Shown: positions 1-8,198, counted from the first letter of the stretch. The stretch: DNA of 64,000 bases from JAUSIF01 sp040901465 (GCA_040901465.1 JBBDYN010000028.1:186001-250000), one strand, 5' to 3'. The notes: generated from the sequence alone by a model not told the origin. Program-made: numbers and translations.

Positions 1-1
1 A

Positions 2-370
2 GCGGTTGCATCTAAGCGACCTCTAAAGAAGTATGTGGACGAAGGGCGAAACTTAGGGCTGTCCATAGTGGTGGCGACGCAACAGCCAGCTGGCCTTGAT
101 CCTTCAATCCAAAGGAACGCCGACTTGTTGATCATTCATTCGCTGAGCCATCAAGACGACATTGCTGCCGCGCAAGGAATGTTAAATACGGCAATTCCCG
201 AAGAGGTAACGCTTGACGGAAAATATAGAATCACCGGGGGGCGAACTTTTGATGCGATGGTTCGTAACCTCCCCTTAGGATATGCGATAGCGGCCACTGA
301 TCGGGCAAATCGCTTGATTCCGATTTGCATACGGCCGCGAGTAACAGTTGCCGGTGGCGGCGACTATTGA
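2..370 (+). CDS. HerA/FtsK-like ATPase, C-terminal fragment (5' end outside window)
   Basis: The frame is open from the first bases, so the N-terminus lies upstream of the window; 122 residues remain. Visible features are a sensor-like strand LSIVVATQQPAGLDPSI followed by NADLLIIHSLSHQDD, the pattern seen at the end of HerA/VirB4-type hexameric DNA-translocating ATPases (DUF87 group), where an ATQ(S/Q)P motif follows the Walker B strand. The Walker A and B motifs themselves are not in view, so the family call rests on this C-terminal block. The TGA stop overlaps the ATG of the next gene by one base, implying translational coupling and joint function. Base composition is lower in GC than the core genome further right. 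Such ATPases are common in plasmid transfer and in anti-phage islands; which applies cannot be decided from this fragment. Confidence 0.75.
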   Translation, partial: AVASKRPLKKYVDEGRNLGLSIVVATQQPAGLDPSIQRNADLLIIHSLSHQDDIAAAQGMLNTAIPEEVTLDGKYRITGGRTFDAMVRNLPLGYAIAATDRANRLIPICIRPRVTVAGGGDY

Positions 371-1380
371 TGGCATTGCGGCTCATCACTCGCACACATT
401 ACCAGGTTGATGAGCCCGCATATCTCCGGGTCCTTATCGAAAGTTCTTCATCACCCATCAGAAGCGAGTATTCGGAGCGGGTTGCTGAGCGCTTAGTGCA
501 GAAACTCAGGGAACTGGGCTGCGATTTTAATTTGCCGGCTGCAAAGTATTGCGTCGACCTCGCGAGAGCTTTGAAGGTACTCAGCGAGAACAACTTTTGG
601 ACCTCGTCAGCGCACGTGATGCAGCTTGTAAGGCCATCGGTTGAACGAGAAACAAGCCTTCGTGTCGAGCTGTCTACCGAAGAAAAACTGTTCTGGTTTA
701 GAGTTTTTTTGGAGCATGATGGGGCAGCGCTGCTGTTTTTTGCGCGTGAAGCAGAACAGCGAGAACGAATTCCCGGTGGGGGAAAGGATTGGAACGACAC
801 AGCAAACGAAATGGCAGTGTACGTCTACAATGAGTACTTGAAGATCTTGGAGAATATTCGAGACCGAGCAGAAATCAGACGATTGTTAGCAAAACGAGAA
901 CGCCAACCTTATAGCGGGAGATCAGGAGAGCACCAATGCTTTATTCACGTGAACACAATGGCGCGCGTCGGGTTGCTAGAAAAAAGAGGACGCGAATATT
1001 TCAAGACCGACGCGACGTCACGCCTTGTTAAAGCCGTGTCCGCGGTGGGCGACTTGGACGCGTTGATTTCCAACAACCGCTGGCCGTTTATCGTTGGGTC
1101 TGTTTATTGGGGTGAACTGAAGCAACCAGGTTGGAGTGCGTCGGACATAATGAGGGCATCGTATGAGATATATGCCCGGGTGATGGAAACGGGTGTGTCT
1201 TTGTGTCCGCTAAATACTATTATTGAAACGGTCCAAATTAGACAGCTAGAAAACGCCGAAACGCCCGTCTCGTATGATGAGTGCATGAGAATGTTTCGGA
1301 ATGCGAACGCGCAGGACTCCAAGAAAGTGCGCTTTCAAGTGGATCGCATGGGTAGGCCAGCCTTTATCGCACTTTCCTAG
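370..1380 (+). CDS. Unrecognised 336-aa protein coupled to the HerA-like ATPase
   Basis: I do not recognise this protein. The ATG at 370 shares its A with the TGA of the upstream ATPase gene, which decides this start over an earlier in-frame ATG at 325 inside the ATPase gene. The product is soluble-looking, with no signal peptide or membrane segment, and is rich in charged helices. Around residues 175-260 there is a stretch (HVNTMARVGLLEKRGREYF) that reads like a winged-helix segment, but this is only an impression. Coupling to a HerA-like ATPase suggests a partner such as a nuclease, adaptor or structural subunit. Its 3' end overlaps the convergent methyltransferase gene by 17 bp. Codon use is markedly less GC-rich than in the core genes to the right, as for the rest of the island. 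Confidence 0.75.
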   Translation: MALRLITRTHYQVDEPAYLRVLIESSSSPIRSEYSERVAERLVQKLRELGCDFNLPAAKYCVDLARALKVLSENNFWTSSAHVMQLVRPSVERETSLRVELSTEEKLFWFRVFLEHDGAALLFFAREAEQRERIPGGGKDWNDTANEMAVYVYNEYLKILENIRDRAEIRRLLAKRERQPYSGRSGEHQCFIHVNTMARVGLLEKRGREYFKTDATSRLVKAVSAVGDLDALISNNRWPFIVGSVYWGELKQPGWSASDIMRASYEIYARVMETGVSLCPLNTIIETVQIRQLENAETPVSYDECMRMFRNANAQDSKKVRFQVDRMGRPAFIALS

Positions 1381-2707
1381 CTTTCCTTTTGGGTGTGTGT
1401 CGAAAGACTAAGACATGCTCTGTATCGATGCTTGCACCGTTATGTCTGCTGTAAGTCATGTATCTATTTTTCAGAGGATACCAGTAATGCTCACAAATCT
1501 GAAAATGGGGGCTCGCGAGCTCTTCATATAACTTAGTCGTGGGCAATCTTCGTCCGTTCCATGAACTCTTTCCAAGGACAAACACCACGTTGCCTGAGGG
1601 TTTGACCATATCTGCAAGGGCTGCGAAGGACCTTTGCATAGCGACCGCGTAGTGTTTGAAGGCATCTGCGCTCCGAGCATCTACATTTCGCATCATGCTT
1701 TCGCACCTTCGCGCGAACCAAGACTCCAGCTTTCCTCCATTCAGGTATGGGTGCATACGCTGGATACGTGACCGGCCGATATATTTGGGTAGTAGGTCGA
1801 GCCTGTCTTCATGACTCTCGACGAGATCAAGCCAGTACATTTCGAGAGTGTGTCGGCGGTAGTAATCCACTGCATTGTGATATGGAGGCGAGGTGATCAC
1901 CAGATCAACCTTAGTGCGAACGTACTTGCGCAATTTTGTCGCGTCACCATTACCGATTCTAATGTTGGTCCCGGAGCCTCGGATTGCACTTTCGAATTCA
2001 GTTCGATCTTGAAGCGCACGTTCGAGCGCCGATTCGAAATTGACAAAAGGGTCGATGATCCGTCCCTCCTTGTCCTTTCTTTTCATGTGGGACGTGACTT
2101 CCAATCCTGATACGGGAACTGGATCGGCATTCGAAACGTTACGAATGATCGAACAAAAACACGCCAAGAAAAAGTTTTTATGAGCCGGAGGAATCCGCAG
2201 CGACATAATCGTAGAGCGTATCAAGGCAAGATCGACGACGACATACCGCCGAAACCAATGGAAGAGATTAGGAATGGCCGGAACTTGAAGTCGGTCCGTA
2301 GTAATTGTAGTGCGAAACGCCCGATCAGATATATCTGCAAACTGTAGGCGTTCGTACTCTTTGAGGGAACGACGTAGTTCTTGCAATCGTTTCAGAAGTA
2401 ATGCCGTCGACCGGCGCAGCGCCTTCACGCCAACGTATCGCGTCTTTGCATCCGCAATAAATGCAGCAACTGGATCAACGTCGATGCCGATACCGTTTCT
2501 GCGAAGTACCCGTGCCTCGACAAGCGCTGTCGCACTTCCGCAGAAGGGGTCTAATATTAAGTCGCCACGCCGAGAAAACTTCTTGATAAGAGCTGCGACA
2601 ATAGGCGGATGAAACTTGGCCGGATAACGAAATAGATAGTGCGTAAGTCGCTTGGGACGTCGTTCCTCGAATCGGAGGCGGACCGGCCTCACACGCTTGC
2701 TGGCCAT
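1364..2707 (-). CDS. DNA (N4-cytosine or N6-adenine) methyltransferase
   Basis: An AdoMet-dependent amino-methyltransferase of 447 residues. Motif I is DPFCGSAT at residues 53-60 (family consensus DPFxGSGT, so the second glycine is alanine here), preceded by RYPAKFHP at 27-34, which sits where motif X is expected. The catalytic motif IV is TSPPY at 272-276. The order X, I, a roughly 200-residue insert, then IV resembles the alpha arrangement in which the target-recognition region lies between I and IV. TSPPY is compatible with N4-cytosine or N6-adenine methylation, so I leave the base open. No restriction endonuclease is adjacent within view. The gene is convergent with, and overlaps by 17 bp, the HerA-associated gene. 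The ATG start at 2707 has no clearly superior alternative. Confidence 0.88.
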   Translation of the reverse strand: MASKRVRPVRLRFEERRPKRLTHYLFRYPAKFHPPIVAALIKKFSRRGDLILDPFCGSATALVEARVLRRNGIGIDVDPVAAFIADAKTRYVGVKALRRSTALLLKRLQELRRSLKEYERLQFADISDRAFRTTITTDRLQVPAIPNLFHWFRRYVVVDLALIRSTIMSLRIPPAHKNFFLACFCSIIRNVSNADPVPVSGLEVTSHMKRKDKEGRIIDPFVNFESALERALQDRTEFESAIRGSGTNIRIGNGDATKLRKYVRTKVDLVITSPPYHNAVDYYRRHTLEMYWLDLVESHEDRLDLLPKYIGRSRIQRMHPYLNGGKLESWFARRCESMMRNVDARSADAFKHYAVAMQRSFAALADMVKPSGNVVFVLGKSSWNGRRLPTTKLYEELASPHFQICEHYWYPLKNRYMTYSRHNGASIDTEHVLVFRHTPKRKARKVR

Positions 2708-3004
2708 GGAACGTCCGATCGCACACGAAGTGATGTAGGTGAGCAGGTCTTATATTGCACGCGAAAGGGCAATAGCAAGCAGAGAGAGCTTACTATCGAC
2801 CTGAATTTCTCTTCTCTCCAAATTGAAAGTCCCAGCTTTGGTGCCGGGCTCTGCTCTTTGGGACGAAGATGTTCGAGAACGGTTGGCGACTCTCTCCTCT
2901 TAGACGCCTTATCGATCCGACGTCGGTGGCACGGACAAAGGCACCTAGCCGAATTCGACGAGGCTGGGGAATCCATGCAGACAGGGGGCAGCACCCGACA
3001 GCGC

Positions 3005-3565
3005 TTAGGCTGGGTTTGGCACGACCAGCGAACTCACGTACTGATGAAGCTCCTTTGGGCGAGGCCGTTTGTTACTAAGATACTTTAGTATGCGCACGTT
3101 GAGTTTGAGTGCCCAGTTGCAGATGTCTTTTGAGAACGCGATTCCCTCATCCTTCGATACGCCCTCAATCTCGATATTAAGATAGATGTGCACCTTATTT
3201 CGGTATTTCCTCAGCTTGTGAAGTTCGTCGTAAATGTCAGCGCCAAGTTCATCGAGCAACTTGTGCTTTTTCATAACGCCAATGATATTGTTGAAATTGT
3301 CCGCTTTCTTTCCCTCAATTGCCGAGCGGTCTTCTTCTGACATTTCGGGTACGCCTTCGCGGGTATGGTTCTTTGCCCGGTAGATGATCTGCCCCAGCGC
3401 CGCTTCCACTATAGCGCCGGCCTGCAGGACGATGAGCTTATTGAAAGTACCGTCGTTGTTGGCGTCGACCAACGATCGCAGGAGCCCAGCATTGAAGACA
3501 AGATTGTCACCAACCTTGAACTCGCCCACGAAATTGCAGGGAATTTCTTCGCTTACGATAGCCAT
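3005..3565 (-). CDS. Small helical protein with HEPN-like R/H motif
   Basis: A 186-residue soluble protein that I cannot assign to a named family. It appears mostly alpha-helical. Around residues 118-131 it has LHKLRKYRNKVHIYL, resembling the conserved arginine-histidine segment of HEPN-type proteins (RNases and toxins with an Rx4-6H motif). The spacing here is Rx3H or Rx6H depending on which arginine is used, so this is suggestive rather than diagnostic. It lies upstream of the methyltransferase on the same strand, separated by 297 bp with no gene, so an operon is possible but not tight. ATG at 3565 follows GGGGG at a plausible Shine-Dalgarno distance. Lower-GC composition places it with the island genes. 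Alternatives are a generic abi-like or plasmid-borne helical protein. Confidence 0.6.
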   Translation of the reverse strand: MAIVSEEIPCNFVGEFKVGDNLVFNAGLLRSLVDANNDGTFNKLIVLQAGAIVEAALGQIIYRAKNHTREGVPEMSEEDRSAIEGKKADNFNNIIGVMKKHKLLDELGADIYDELHKLRKYRNKVHIYLNIEIEGVSKDEGIAFSKDICNWALKLNVRILKYLSNKRPRPKELHQYVSSLVVPNPA

Positions 3566-4080
3566 CGCATGCCCCCGGAATTGACAGCTCGTTCAGTCGA
3601 CCCAACAGTAGTTCAAACTGGGCCGCAAATGTATCTCCTTCACGCATTTGTTCGAGGCTTTCGGGACCCACGGCGTCGCGCGCAGTTTTGGGATCCCACC
3701 CCCCGGTCGTCCCCCCTGGTCTCGAAGATCGATTCTGCTCGATTTGGGAGAGTCCTGCGTGCGACCGCGGTGGTCCCAGTATATGGGAGGTGCTCGCTAA
3801 AATTCCGACATTGAACTTGTCGAATCGAAAGTTCGCCAAGCGCCGACAACCTGATTGTGGATCTCGGGTGCGGAATTCTTACCAACTTGGCGAACCTTCG
3901 GCCGAGAGGCCCTGCATCGAATCTCTTTACCACGCAAGGACTCCGTCAGCCTTCACACGCGCGCGCGATCACCGGGTGGGAGAATTCTGAGGAATCCCGA
4001 GGGGTGCCGAAGGAAATAAACCCTTGATTCAATGAGAATTTATATCGGAACGCATCGCAATCAAGACCACAACGCTCCGT
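3566..4080. other. 515-bp gap without a recognisable gene
   Basis: Several overlapping open frames exist on both strands, but none looks like a protein I know, and none has a convincing start or shows gene-like composition. The stretch contains GC-rich CCCC/GGG runs around 3700-3720 and becomes AT-richer toward the tRNA fragment. It probably represents the terminal non-coding part of the integrated element. Confidence 0.5.
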
Positions 4081-4125
<45 letters not shown>

Positions 4126-4378
4126 AGGCACCTCCGCATAGCGATGAGTGAATGCTCGCCGAGGACGCAATCGAGAGCCACTTCCCCGAATTCACGACGG
4201 CAACGATCGAAATGATCCGCGCGGGGTGGAATTGTCCGCTGGACGGCGACCACCGATGACTTCCGCGCGCGTCCGCGACGGCGCCGTCGACCCCCATGCG
4301 AAGCTAAGCCGTTCGTCCTGTCAAAGAAAAAATAATACCAACGTGGATCCACGCCTTGCTGTGGTTGAGGCGGCTGCA
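4126..4378. other. Non-coding stretch between the tRNA-Phe fragment and the LysR remnant
   Basis: No recognisable gene. Open frames here are short and unlike known proteins. Together with the LysR remnant it separates the low-GC island from the first intact chromosomal gene. Confidence 0.4.
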
Positions 4379-4492
4379 TGCAGATACGTCAGCTCGAATA
4401 TCTGACGAAGTTCGGCCGTGAGCGGGACTTCGGCCGCGCGCTGTAGCAAGGCGGCAACGCCCTGCGTGGGCGCTCGGCTCAGGTTCTCGCCG
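4379..4492 (+). pseudogene. Degenerate LysR-type regulator N-terminal fragment
   Basis: From the ATG at 4379 the frame reads MQIRQLEYLTKFGRERDFGRAL and then stops. This is close to the LysR N-terminal pattern in which a RQLEYL segment is followed by RxxHFGRAA. After the TAG the same frame continues with weak similarity to the CNVTQPTLSAQV recognition-helix region (reads as GNALRGRSAQVLA) until it runs into the convergent deacetylase gene. The rest of a roughly 300-residue LysR protein is absent. It looks like a decayed remnant just outside the tRNA-fragment edge of the island, perhaps from a gene truncated by earlier rearrangement. The identification rests on about 22 good residues. Confidence 0.5.
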
Positions 4493-5438
4493 GGTCGGGC
4501 ACGCGCGCCCTCGCTCCCACCGGCGACTTCGGACCGACCTGAAGATACCAATCGAGAATTTGTTCGGCGGTCCAGAACAGGACATCGGGCCGCTTGCGGA
4601 TCATCTCGAATATCTTCCGGAAGTGTTTTGCGCGGTGCGGCGCGCCCATGATGTAGGGGTGCACCGACATTGCCATGACGCGGGCCGAATCCCTTGCATC
4701 GGCGTAGATCTGCTCAAACTGGTCGATGGCACGATCGTAATATTCCGACGCCTGGTGATGCTGGATCAGCATCATCGCGACGTCGTTGCACTCCTGAGTA
4801 TAAGGGATATTGACGATTGGCTTGGTCCGCGTCTTCAGCCACACCGGCTGGTCATCGAGTACCCAATCGGACACGTACTGATAGCCTTCTTCCACAAGAA
4901 TGTCCGGGGTCTCCCAGGTTTCCGTGAGGCCGGGGCCGAGCCATCCACGCGGTCGGCGTCCGGCGGCGCGCTCGATCACCTCGCCTGTCTTGCGGATATC
5001 GGCCCGCTCGTCAGCCACCTTCTGCATGTTGCGCTGGGTGAATCCGTGCCCCACGAACTCCCACTTGCGATCGATCGCGGCCTTGACGATCGCCGGATAG
5101 GCGGCGAGCGCCGAGCCGTTGATGGCGAGCGAGCCCGGGATCTTGAACTCGTCGAACACCTCGATGAGCCGCCAGAAGCCTACGCGGTTTCCATATTCGT
5201 GCCAGCACCAATTCGGGATGTCAGGGCTCGGCGATCCGCCGGCGGGCGGCGTGAGCACGGTCCGCGGCATGGGTTGCGTGGGGTCCCATTCCTCCACGTT
5301 CACCATGACCCATACGACCATGCGGGCGCAGTCGGGAAGCCTCAGCGGGGGACGTTCGACGATCGCCGAATAGTCGAGGCGGTCGGTCGGCAGCGGGCCG
5401 ACCTTGGGCGAGGCTTTCGCCCCGGGCTGTCCGTTCAT
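4479..5438 (-). CDS. Polysaccharide deacetylase family protein (allantoinase PuuE-like)
   Basis: A 319-residue NodB-fold carbohydrate-esterase-4 type protein. The pattern NVEEWDPTQP, WHEYGNRVGFWRLIEVFDEF, then EFVGHGFTQRNMQ, GWLGPGLTET and AMSVHPYIMG is that of the cytoplasmic subgroup related to PuuE allantoinase and peptidoglycan deacetylase-like amidohydrolases, which act on small amides as well as sugars. No signal peptide is present, which argues against a cell-wall substrate. I chose the ATG at 5438 because GGAGGA lies at Shine-Dalgarno distance; the longer open frame up to 5573 lacks support. It is followed by the LysR remnant region and is divergent from the DUF1330 gene. With the flavin oxidoreductase and hydrolases nearby it probably belongs to a small-molecule catabolic set; the substrate is unknown. 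Confidence 0.85.
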   Translation of the reverse strand: MNGQPGAKASPKVGPLPTDRLDYSAIVERPPLRLPDCARMVVWVMVNVEEWDPTQPMPRTVLTPPAGGSPSPDIPNWCWHEYGNRVGFWRLIEVFDEFKIPGSLAINGSALAAYPAIVKAAIDRKWEFVGHGFTQRNMQKVADERADIRKTGEVIERAAGRRPRGWLGPGLTETWETPDILVEEGYQYVSDWVLDDQPVWLKTRTKPIVNIPYTQECNDVAMMLIQHHQASEYYDRAIDQFEQIYADARDSARVMAMSVHPYIMGAPHRAKHFRKIFEMIRKRPDVLFWTAEQILDWYLQVGPKSPVGARARVPDPART

Positions 5439-5658
5439 TAGCGCTCCTCCACCGTCCGTGTCCCGAATGCTTCGACCCAACCATCGGTCACGCATCCGAT
5501 TTGCGCAAGAGTCACCTGGAGCTACGGGGCCCGCGACGAGCCGGCATTCGCTGCCCGGGCTCGCTGCGGGCAACGACGGGCTGGCGCGCAGCGGGCGCCA
5601 TCACTCGAACCGCGACGCTTGATGCGCTAGGTTTCCGATCAATCGAGTTCGATCATCG

Positions 5659-5679
5659 ATCAGGCGTTCATCGCCTGAT
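5659..5679. promoter_or_regulatory. 8-bp inverted repeat in the DUF1330 leader
   Basis: ATCAGGCG and CGCCTGAT form a perfect inverted repeat around a 5-nt spacer TTCAT, ending about 18 nt before the ATG of the DUF1330 gene and just before its Shine-Dalgarno GGGAGGTGAG. It could be an operator or a leader hairpin. Confidence 0.4.
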
Positions 5680-5697
5680 GCATTCGGGAGGTGAGAC

Positions 5698-6003
5698 ATG
5701 CCGGCCTATTGGGTTGCCCGCGCGAAAATCAATGATCCGGCCGAATACAAGAAATATACCGATCGCGTGCCGGACATCCTCGCGCGCTACGGCGGAAATG
5801 TCATGGCGCGCGGCGGGCGCTATCAAATGATGGAGGGACCGAAAAAATTCCACCGTTTCGTCGTGATCGAATTTCCCACGTTCGAGCAGGCGGTCGCTTG
5901 CTTCACCTCGCGCGAATACGATGAAGCGGCGGCGTTCCGACGAAGCGGCGCGGGCGAGGTCGAAACCGTAATCGTCGACGGCGGCGAAGCCACCCCGCGA
6001 TAG
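5698..6003 (+). CDS. DUF1330 domain protein
   Basis: A 101-residue protein with the dimeric alpha+beta barrel fold of DUF1330: MPAYWVARAKINDPAEYKKY at the start, GGRYQMMEG in the middle and HRFVVIEFPTFEQAVACF toward the end are typical of the family. The family is small, cytosolic and biochemically uncharacterised; members often sit beside catabolic enzymes. The start is well supported by GGGAGGTGAG ahead of the ATG, and an inverted repeat lies just upstream. It is divergent from the deacetylase gene and convergent with the flavin oxidoreductase gene, 14 bp away. Confidence 0.9.
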   Translation: MPAYWVARAKINDPAEYKKYTDRVPDILARYGGNVMARGGRYQMMEGPKKFHRFVVIEFPTFEQAVACFTSREYDEAAAFRRSGAGEVETVIVDGGEATPR

Positions 6004-6017
6004 CGTCACGGCACCGT

Positions 6018-7124
6018 TCAATTTTGCGCCGCGGCCGGACTGCGTACCGCCGCGTTGATCGCGGGCAAGACCCTTTCGGCCATCAAGACCATCGAGCGGC
6101 GCGCGAGATCGCGGTCGCGCCAGTCCTTGCCGGCGTAGAGCAATGTGCCGAAATCCCCGATCTGCTCGCGGGCCGCGAGCAATTCATCTGTGACCTTGTT
6201 GGGGGAACCCCAAATGATCAGCTGGTCGCAGATGAAGTCCACCGTCACTTCGTGATCCGGCTGCTCGCGGTGCGTCTTGAACAGGTCCGCGCGTCCGCCG
6301 CGGATCAACTTGGTCGCCAGCTGCTGGTAGTAATAACGATAGGGGCTCTGCGGACCGGTCGCGTATTCGTGCGCCGTCTTGTCGTCGTCGGCAACAAACA
6401 CGCTCTTCGCGACGCGCCAATTGGCCGGATCAGCCTTGCGGCCGGCACGCTCGCAACCCTCGACGTATTTCGGCCAATGACTCTTCACCCACTGCGGCAT
6501 CAGGAAGTTTGCCGAAATCGGATCCCAGCCGCGCGCCGCCGCCTCGGCTACGCCTTTCGAAAATGGGGCCACCGCGGCGACGACGATAGGCGGATGCGGC
6601 AGCTGCAGCGGCTTGGCGATGAAGCCTTGTCCGATATCCGGAATGAATTGCCGCGCACAGGAGACATTCCAGAACTTTCCCTTGATGTCGTATGGCGGAT
6701 CACTCGCCCAGATCGCAAGCACCTGGTTGATCGCTTCCACGAACATGGCGTTGCGGTCGGCGTCGAGATTGCCGTAGGCCTCGGCGTCCGACAGCAGACC
6801 GCCCGGGCTGATGCCGAAGATGAACCGACCGTCGAGCAGGTGGTCGAGCATCGCGATCTGGCTGGCTACAGTGACCGGGTGGGAATTCGGAAGGTTCACC
6901 GTGCCAGTACCGAGTCTCATTCGTTTGATTGCACCGACGAGCGTCGCAATGAACATGGTGCAAGACGTGATGTTTTCGGCCCGGTCGGTAGCATGTTCGC
7001 CGACATAGGCCTCGGCGAAGCCGAGTTCGTCGGCCAAGATGAAGGCTTCGCGATCCTCTCGCAGGGATCGCCGCCAGTCCTTATCGAGCGGATGAATCGG
7101 CATTGTAAAAAAGCCAAGCTTCAT
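6018..7124 (-). CDS. LLM-class flavin-dependent oxidoreductase (luciferase-like monooxygenase)
   Basis: A 368-residue TIM-barrel flavoprotein of the bacterial luciferase superfamily. MKLGFFTMPIHP at the N-terminus, FAEAYVGEHATD around residue 45, and SHPVTVASQIAMLDHLLDG followed by RFIFGISPGG at about 90-120 are the hallmark strands and flavin-binding segments. Such enzymes use FMNH2 (or F420H2 in other branches) to oxygenate or dealkylate organic substrates. I start at the ATG at 7124 because AGGGG precedes it and the family starts with M(K/R)xGxF; a longer frame reaches 7199 without support. It is divergent from a LysR gene, with a perfect palindrome between them, so LysR control is likely. 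The substrate cannot be read from the sequence. Confidence 0.88.
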   Translation of the reverse strand: MKLGFFTMPIHPLDKDWRRSLREDREAFILADELGFAEAYVGEHATDRAENITSCTMFIATLVGAIKRMRLGTGTVNLPNSHPVTVASQIAMLDHLLDGRFIFGISPGGLLSDAEAYGNLDADRNAMFVEAINQVLAIWASDPPYDIKGKFWNVSCARQFIPDIGQGFIAKPLQLPHPPIVVAAVAPFSKGVAEAAARGWDPISANFLMPQWVKSHWPKYVEGCERAGRKADPANWRVAKSVFVADDDKTAHEYATGPQSPYRYYYQQLATKLIRGGRADLFKTHREQPDHEVTVDFICDQLIIWGSPNKVTDELLAAREQIGDFGTLLYAGKDWRDRDLARRSMVLMAERVLPAINAAVRSPAAAQN

Positions 7125-7220
7125 GCCCCTTCCCCGTACCCCTTCCGCTCTTTGACTGGCATCCAGCGGAAAATTAGCGTTGCGAATCCCTTCAAGCAAA
7201 ATAATATGATCTGGCGTCTG

Positions 7221-7239
7221 GCATTAGATGATCTAATGC
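7221..7239. promoter_or_regulatory. Perfect 19-bp palindrome, probable LysR operator
   Basis: GCATTAGAT-G-ATCTAATGC is a perfect palindrome between the divergent oxidoreductase and LysR genes. It contains the T-N11-A arrangement (ATT...AAT) known for LysR-type regulators. It lies 9 nt upstream of the likely LysR start at 7248, which suggests autoregulation plus control of the divergent gene. Confidence 0.6.
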
Positions 7240-7247
7240 AAGGACCG

Positions 7248-8198
7248 ATGTCCGCCGGAATCACGTTGCGTCAAATCCAGGCTTTCGTCGCGGTTTGCGA
7301 GGAAGGATCGTTCACGCGCGCTGCAAAGCGAGAAAACGCAACCCAGTCGGGGATGTCGCAACATATTGCAGCGTTGGAACGCAGCCTGGGGATTGGGTTG
7401 CTCGATCGCTCTCCAAACGGGATCCGTCCGACTCTAGCCGGCACGCGTTTCTACCGCCGATGCATCGACGCGGTTCGGATGCTTCACGCTGCCGCCGAAG
7501 AGTCGCGGGCGGTCACCGGGCAGGTGAGCGGTAGCCTTCGGATCGGGCTGATGCCTACGTTTACGCGCGCCGCGCTCGCGCCGACGCTCAAGAACTATGT
7601 GCGCGAATATCCGGACGTGAAACTGAAGATCATCGAAGGGTACAGCGGACTTCTCACCGAAATGGTGTTCAAGGATGAGCTTGATTTCGCCGTTGTTCCA
7701 ACGTTCGAAGGCCGGCTCGGGTTGAAGTCACGCATGCTCGCGCGCGACCGGGAAATGCTAATCTCGGGCAAGCGCCGCGGATTCAAGCCGCTTGCGCCGA
7801 TCCGTATCGCCTCCATTTCGCCGCTGAAGCTGGTCGTTCCTGGAATACACAACGTCCGTCGGCGAAATCTGGAGACCTATTTCCAATCGAACGGCGTCTC
7901 GATCGACGAACGAATCGAAATGGACGCAATGATCGGGACCTTGGAATTCGTCGCCCGATCCGATTGGGTGACGATCCTTCCCGCCCTGATCTGCGTGCAC
8001 GATCTCGGCAAAACCGACCTTGTCATCAATCCAATCGTTGATCCGCCGCTGTACGCGGAATACATCGTGATCGAAGCTTCTCGGCGGCCGCTCGGTCAAC
8101 CGGCCCGGTTGTTTTTGGAGCGCCTCGAAACCGAGGTCGCGCGCATTCGCGGGGTCTGGCGCAAGAAGCTCGGCCCCGCCGCCTACATGCCCGCTTGA
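7248..8198 (+). CDS. LysR-type transcriptional regulator
   Basis: A 316-residue LysR regulator. The winged helix-turn-helix covers residues 5-65 (TLRQIQAFVAVCEEGSFTRA, then ATQSGMSQHIAALERSLG), and an effector-binding domain of periplasmic-binding-protein type starts near residue 92 (GSLRIGLMPTF). The open frame extends far upstream, but that part runs antisense to the oxidoreductase gene; the LysR domain begins at the ATG at 7248. A closer upstream ATG at 7236 lies inside the palindrome and is less likely. By position it probably controls the divergent LLM oxidoreductase gene and itself, and perhaps the DUF1330 and deacetylase genes. The effector is unknown. Confidence 0.92.
   Translation: MSAGITLRQIQAFVAVCEEGSFTRAAKRENATQSGMSQHIAALERSLGIGLLDRSPNGIRPTLAGTRFYRRCIDAVRMLHAAAEESRAVTGQVSGSLRIGLMPTFTRAALAPTLKNYVREYPDVKLKIIEGYSGLLTEMVFKDELDFAVVPTFEGRLGLKSRMLARDREMLISGKRRGFKPLAPIRIASISPLKLVVPGIHNVRRRNLETYFQSNGVSIDERIEMDAMIGTLEFVARSDWVTILPALICVHDLGKTDLVINPIVDPPLYAEYIVIEASRRPLGQPARLFLERLETEVARIRGVWRKKLGPAAYMPA

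Noticed and set aside
325..369. Earlier in-frame ATG for the 336-aa island protein
   Set aside because: It would overlap the ATPase gene by 46 bp, whereas the ATG at 370 gives the classical one-base overlap.
4560..5441. 293-codon + open frame opposite the deacetylase gene
   Set aside because: Antisense shadow of a gene with clear family motifs.
6024..7247. Long + open frame fused in front of the LysR gene (724 codons in total)
   Set aside because: The first 400 codons are antisense to the flavin oxidoreductase gene and have the composition of a shadow frame; the LysR domain begins at 7248.
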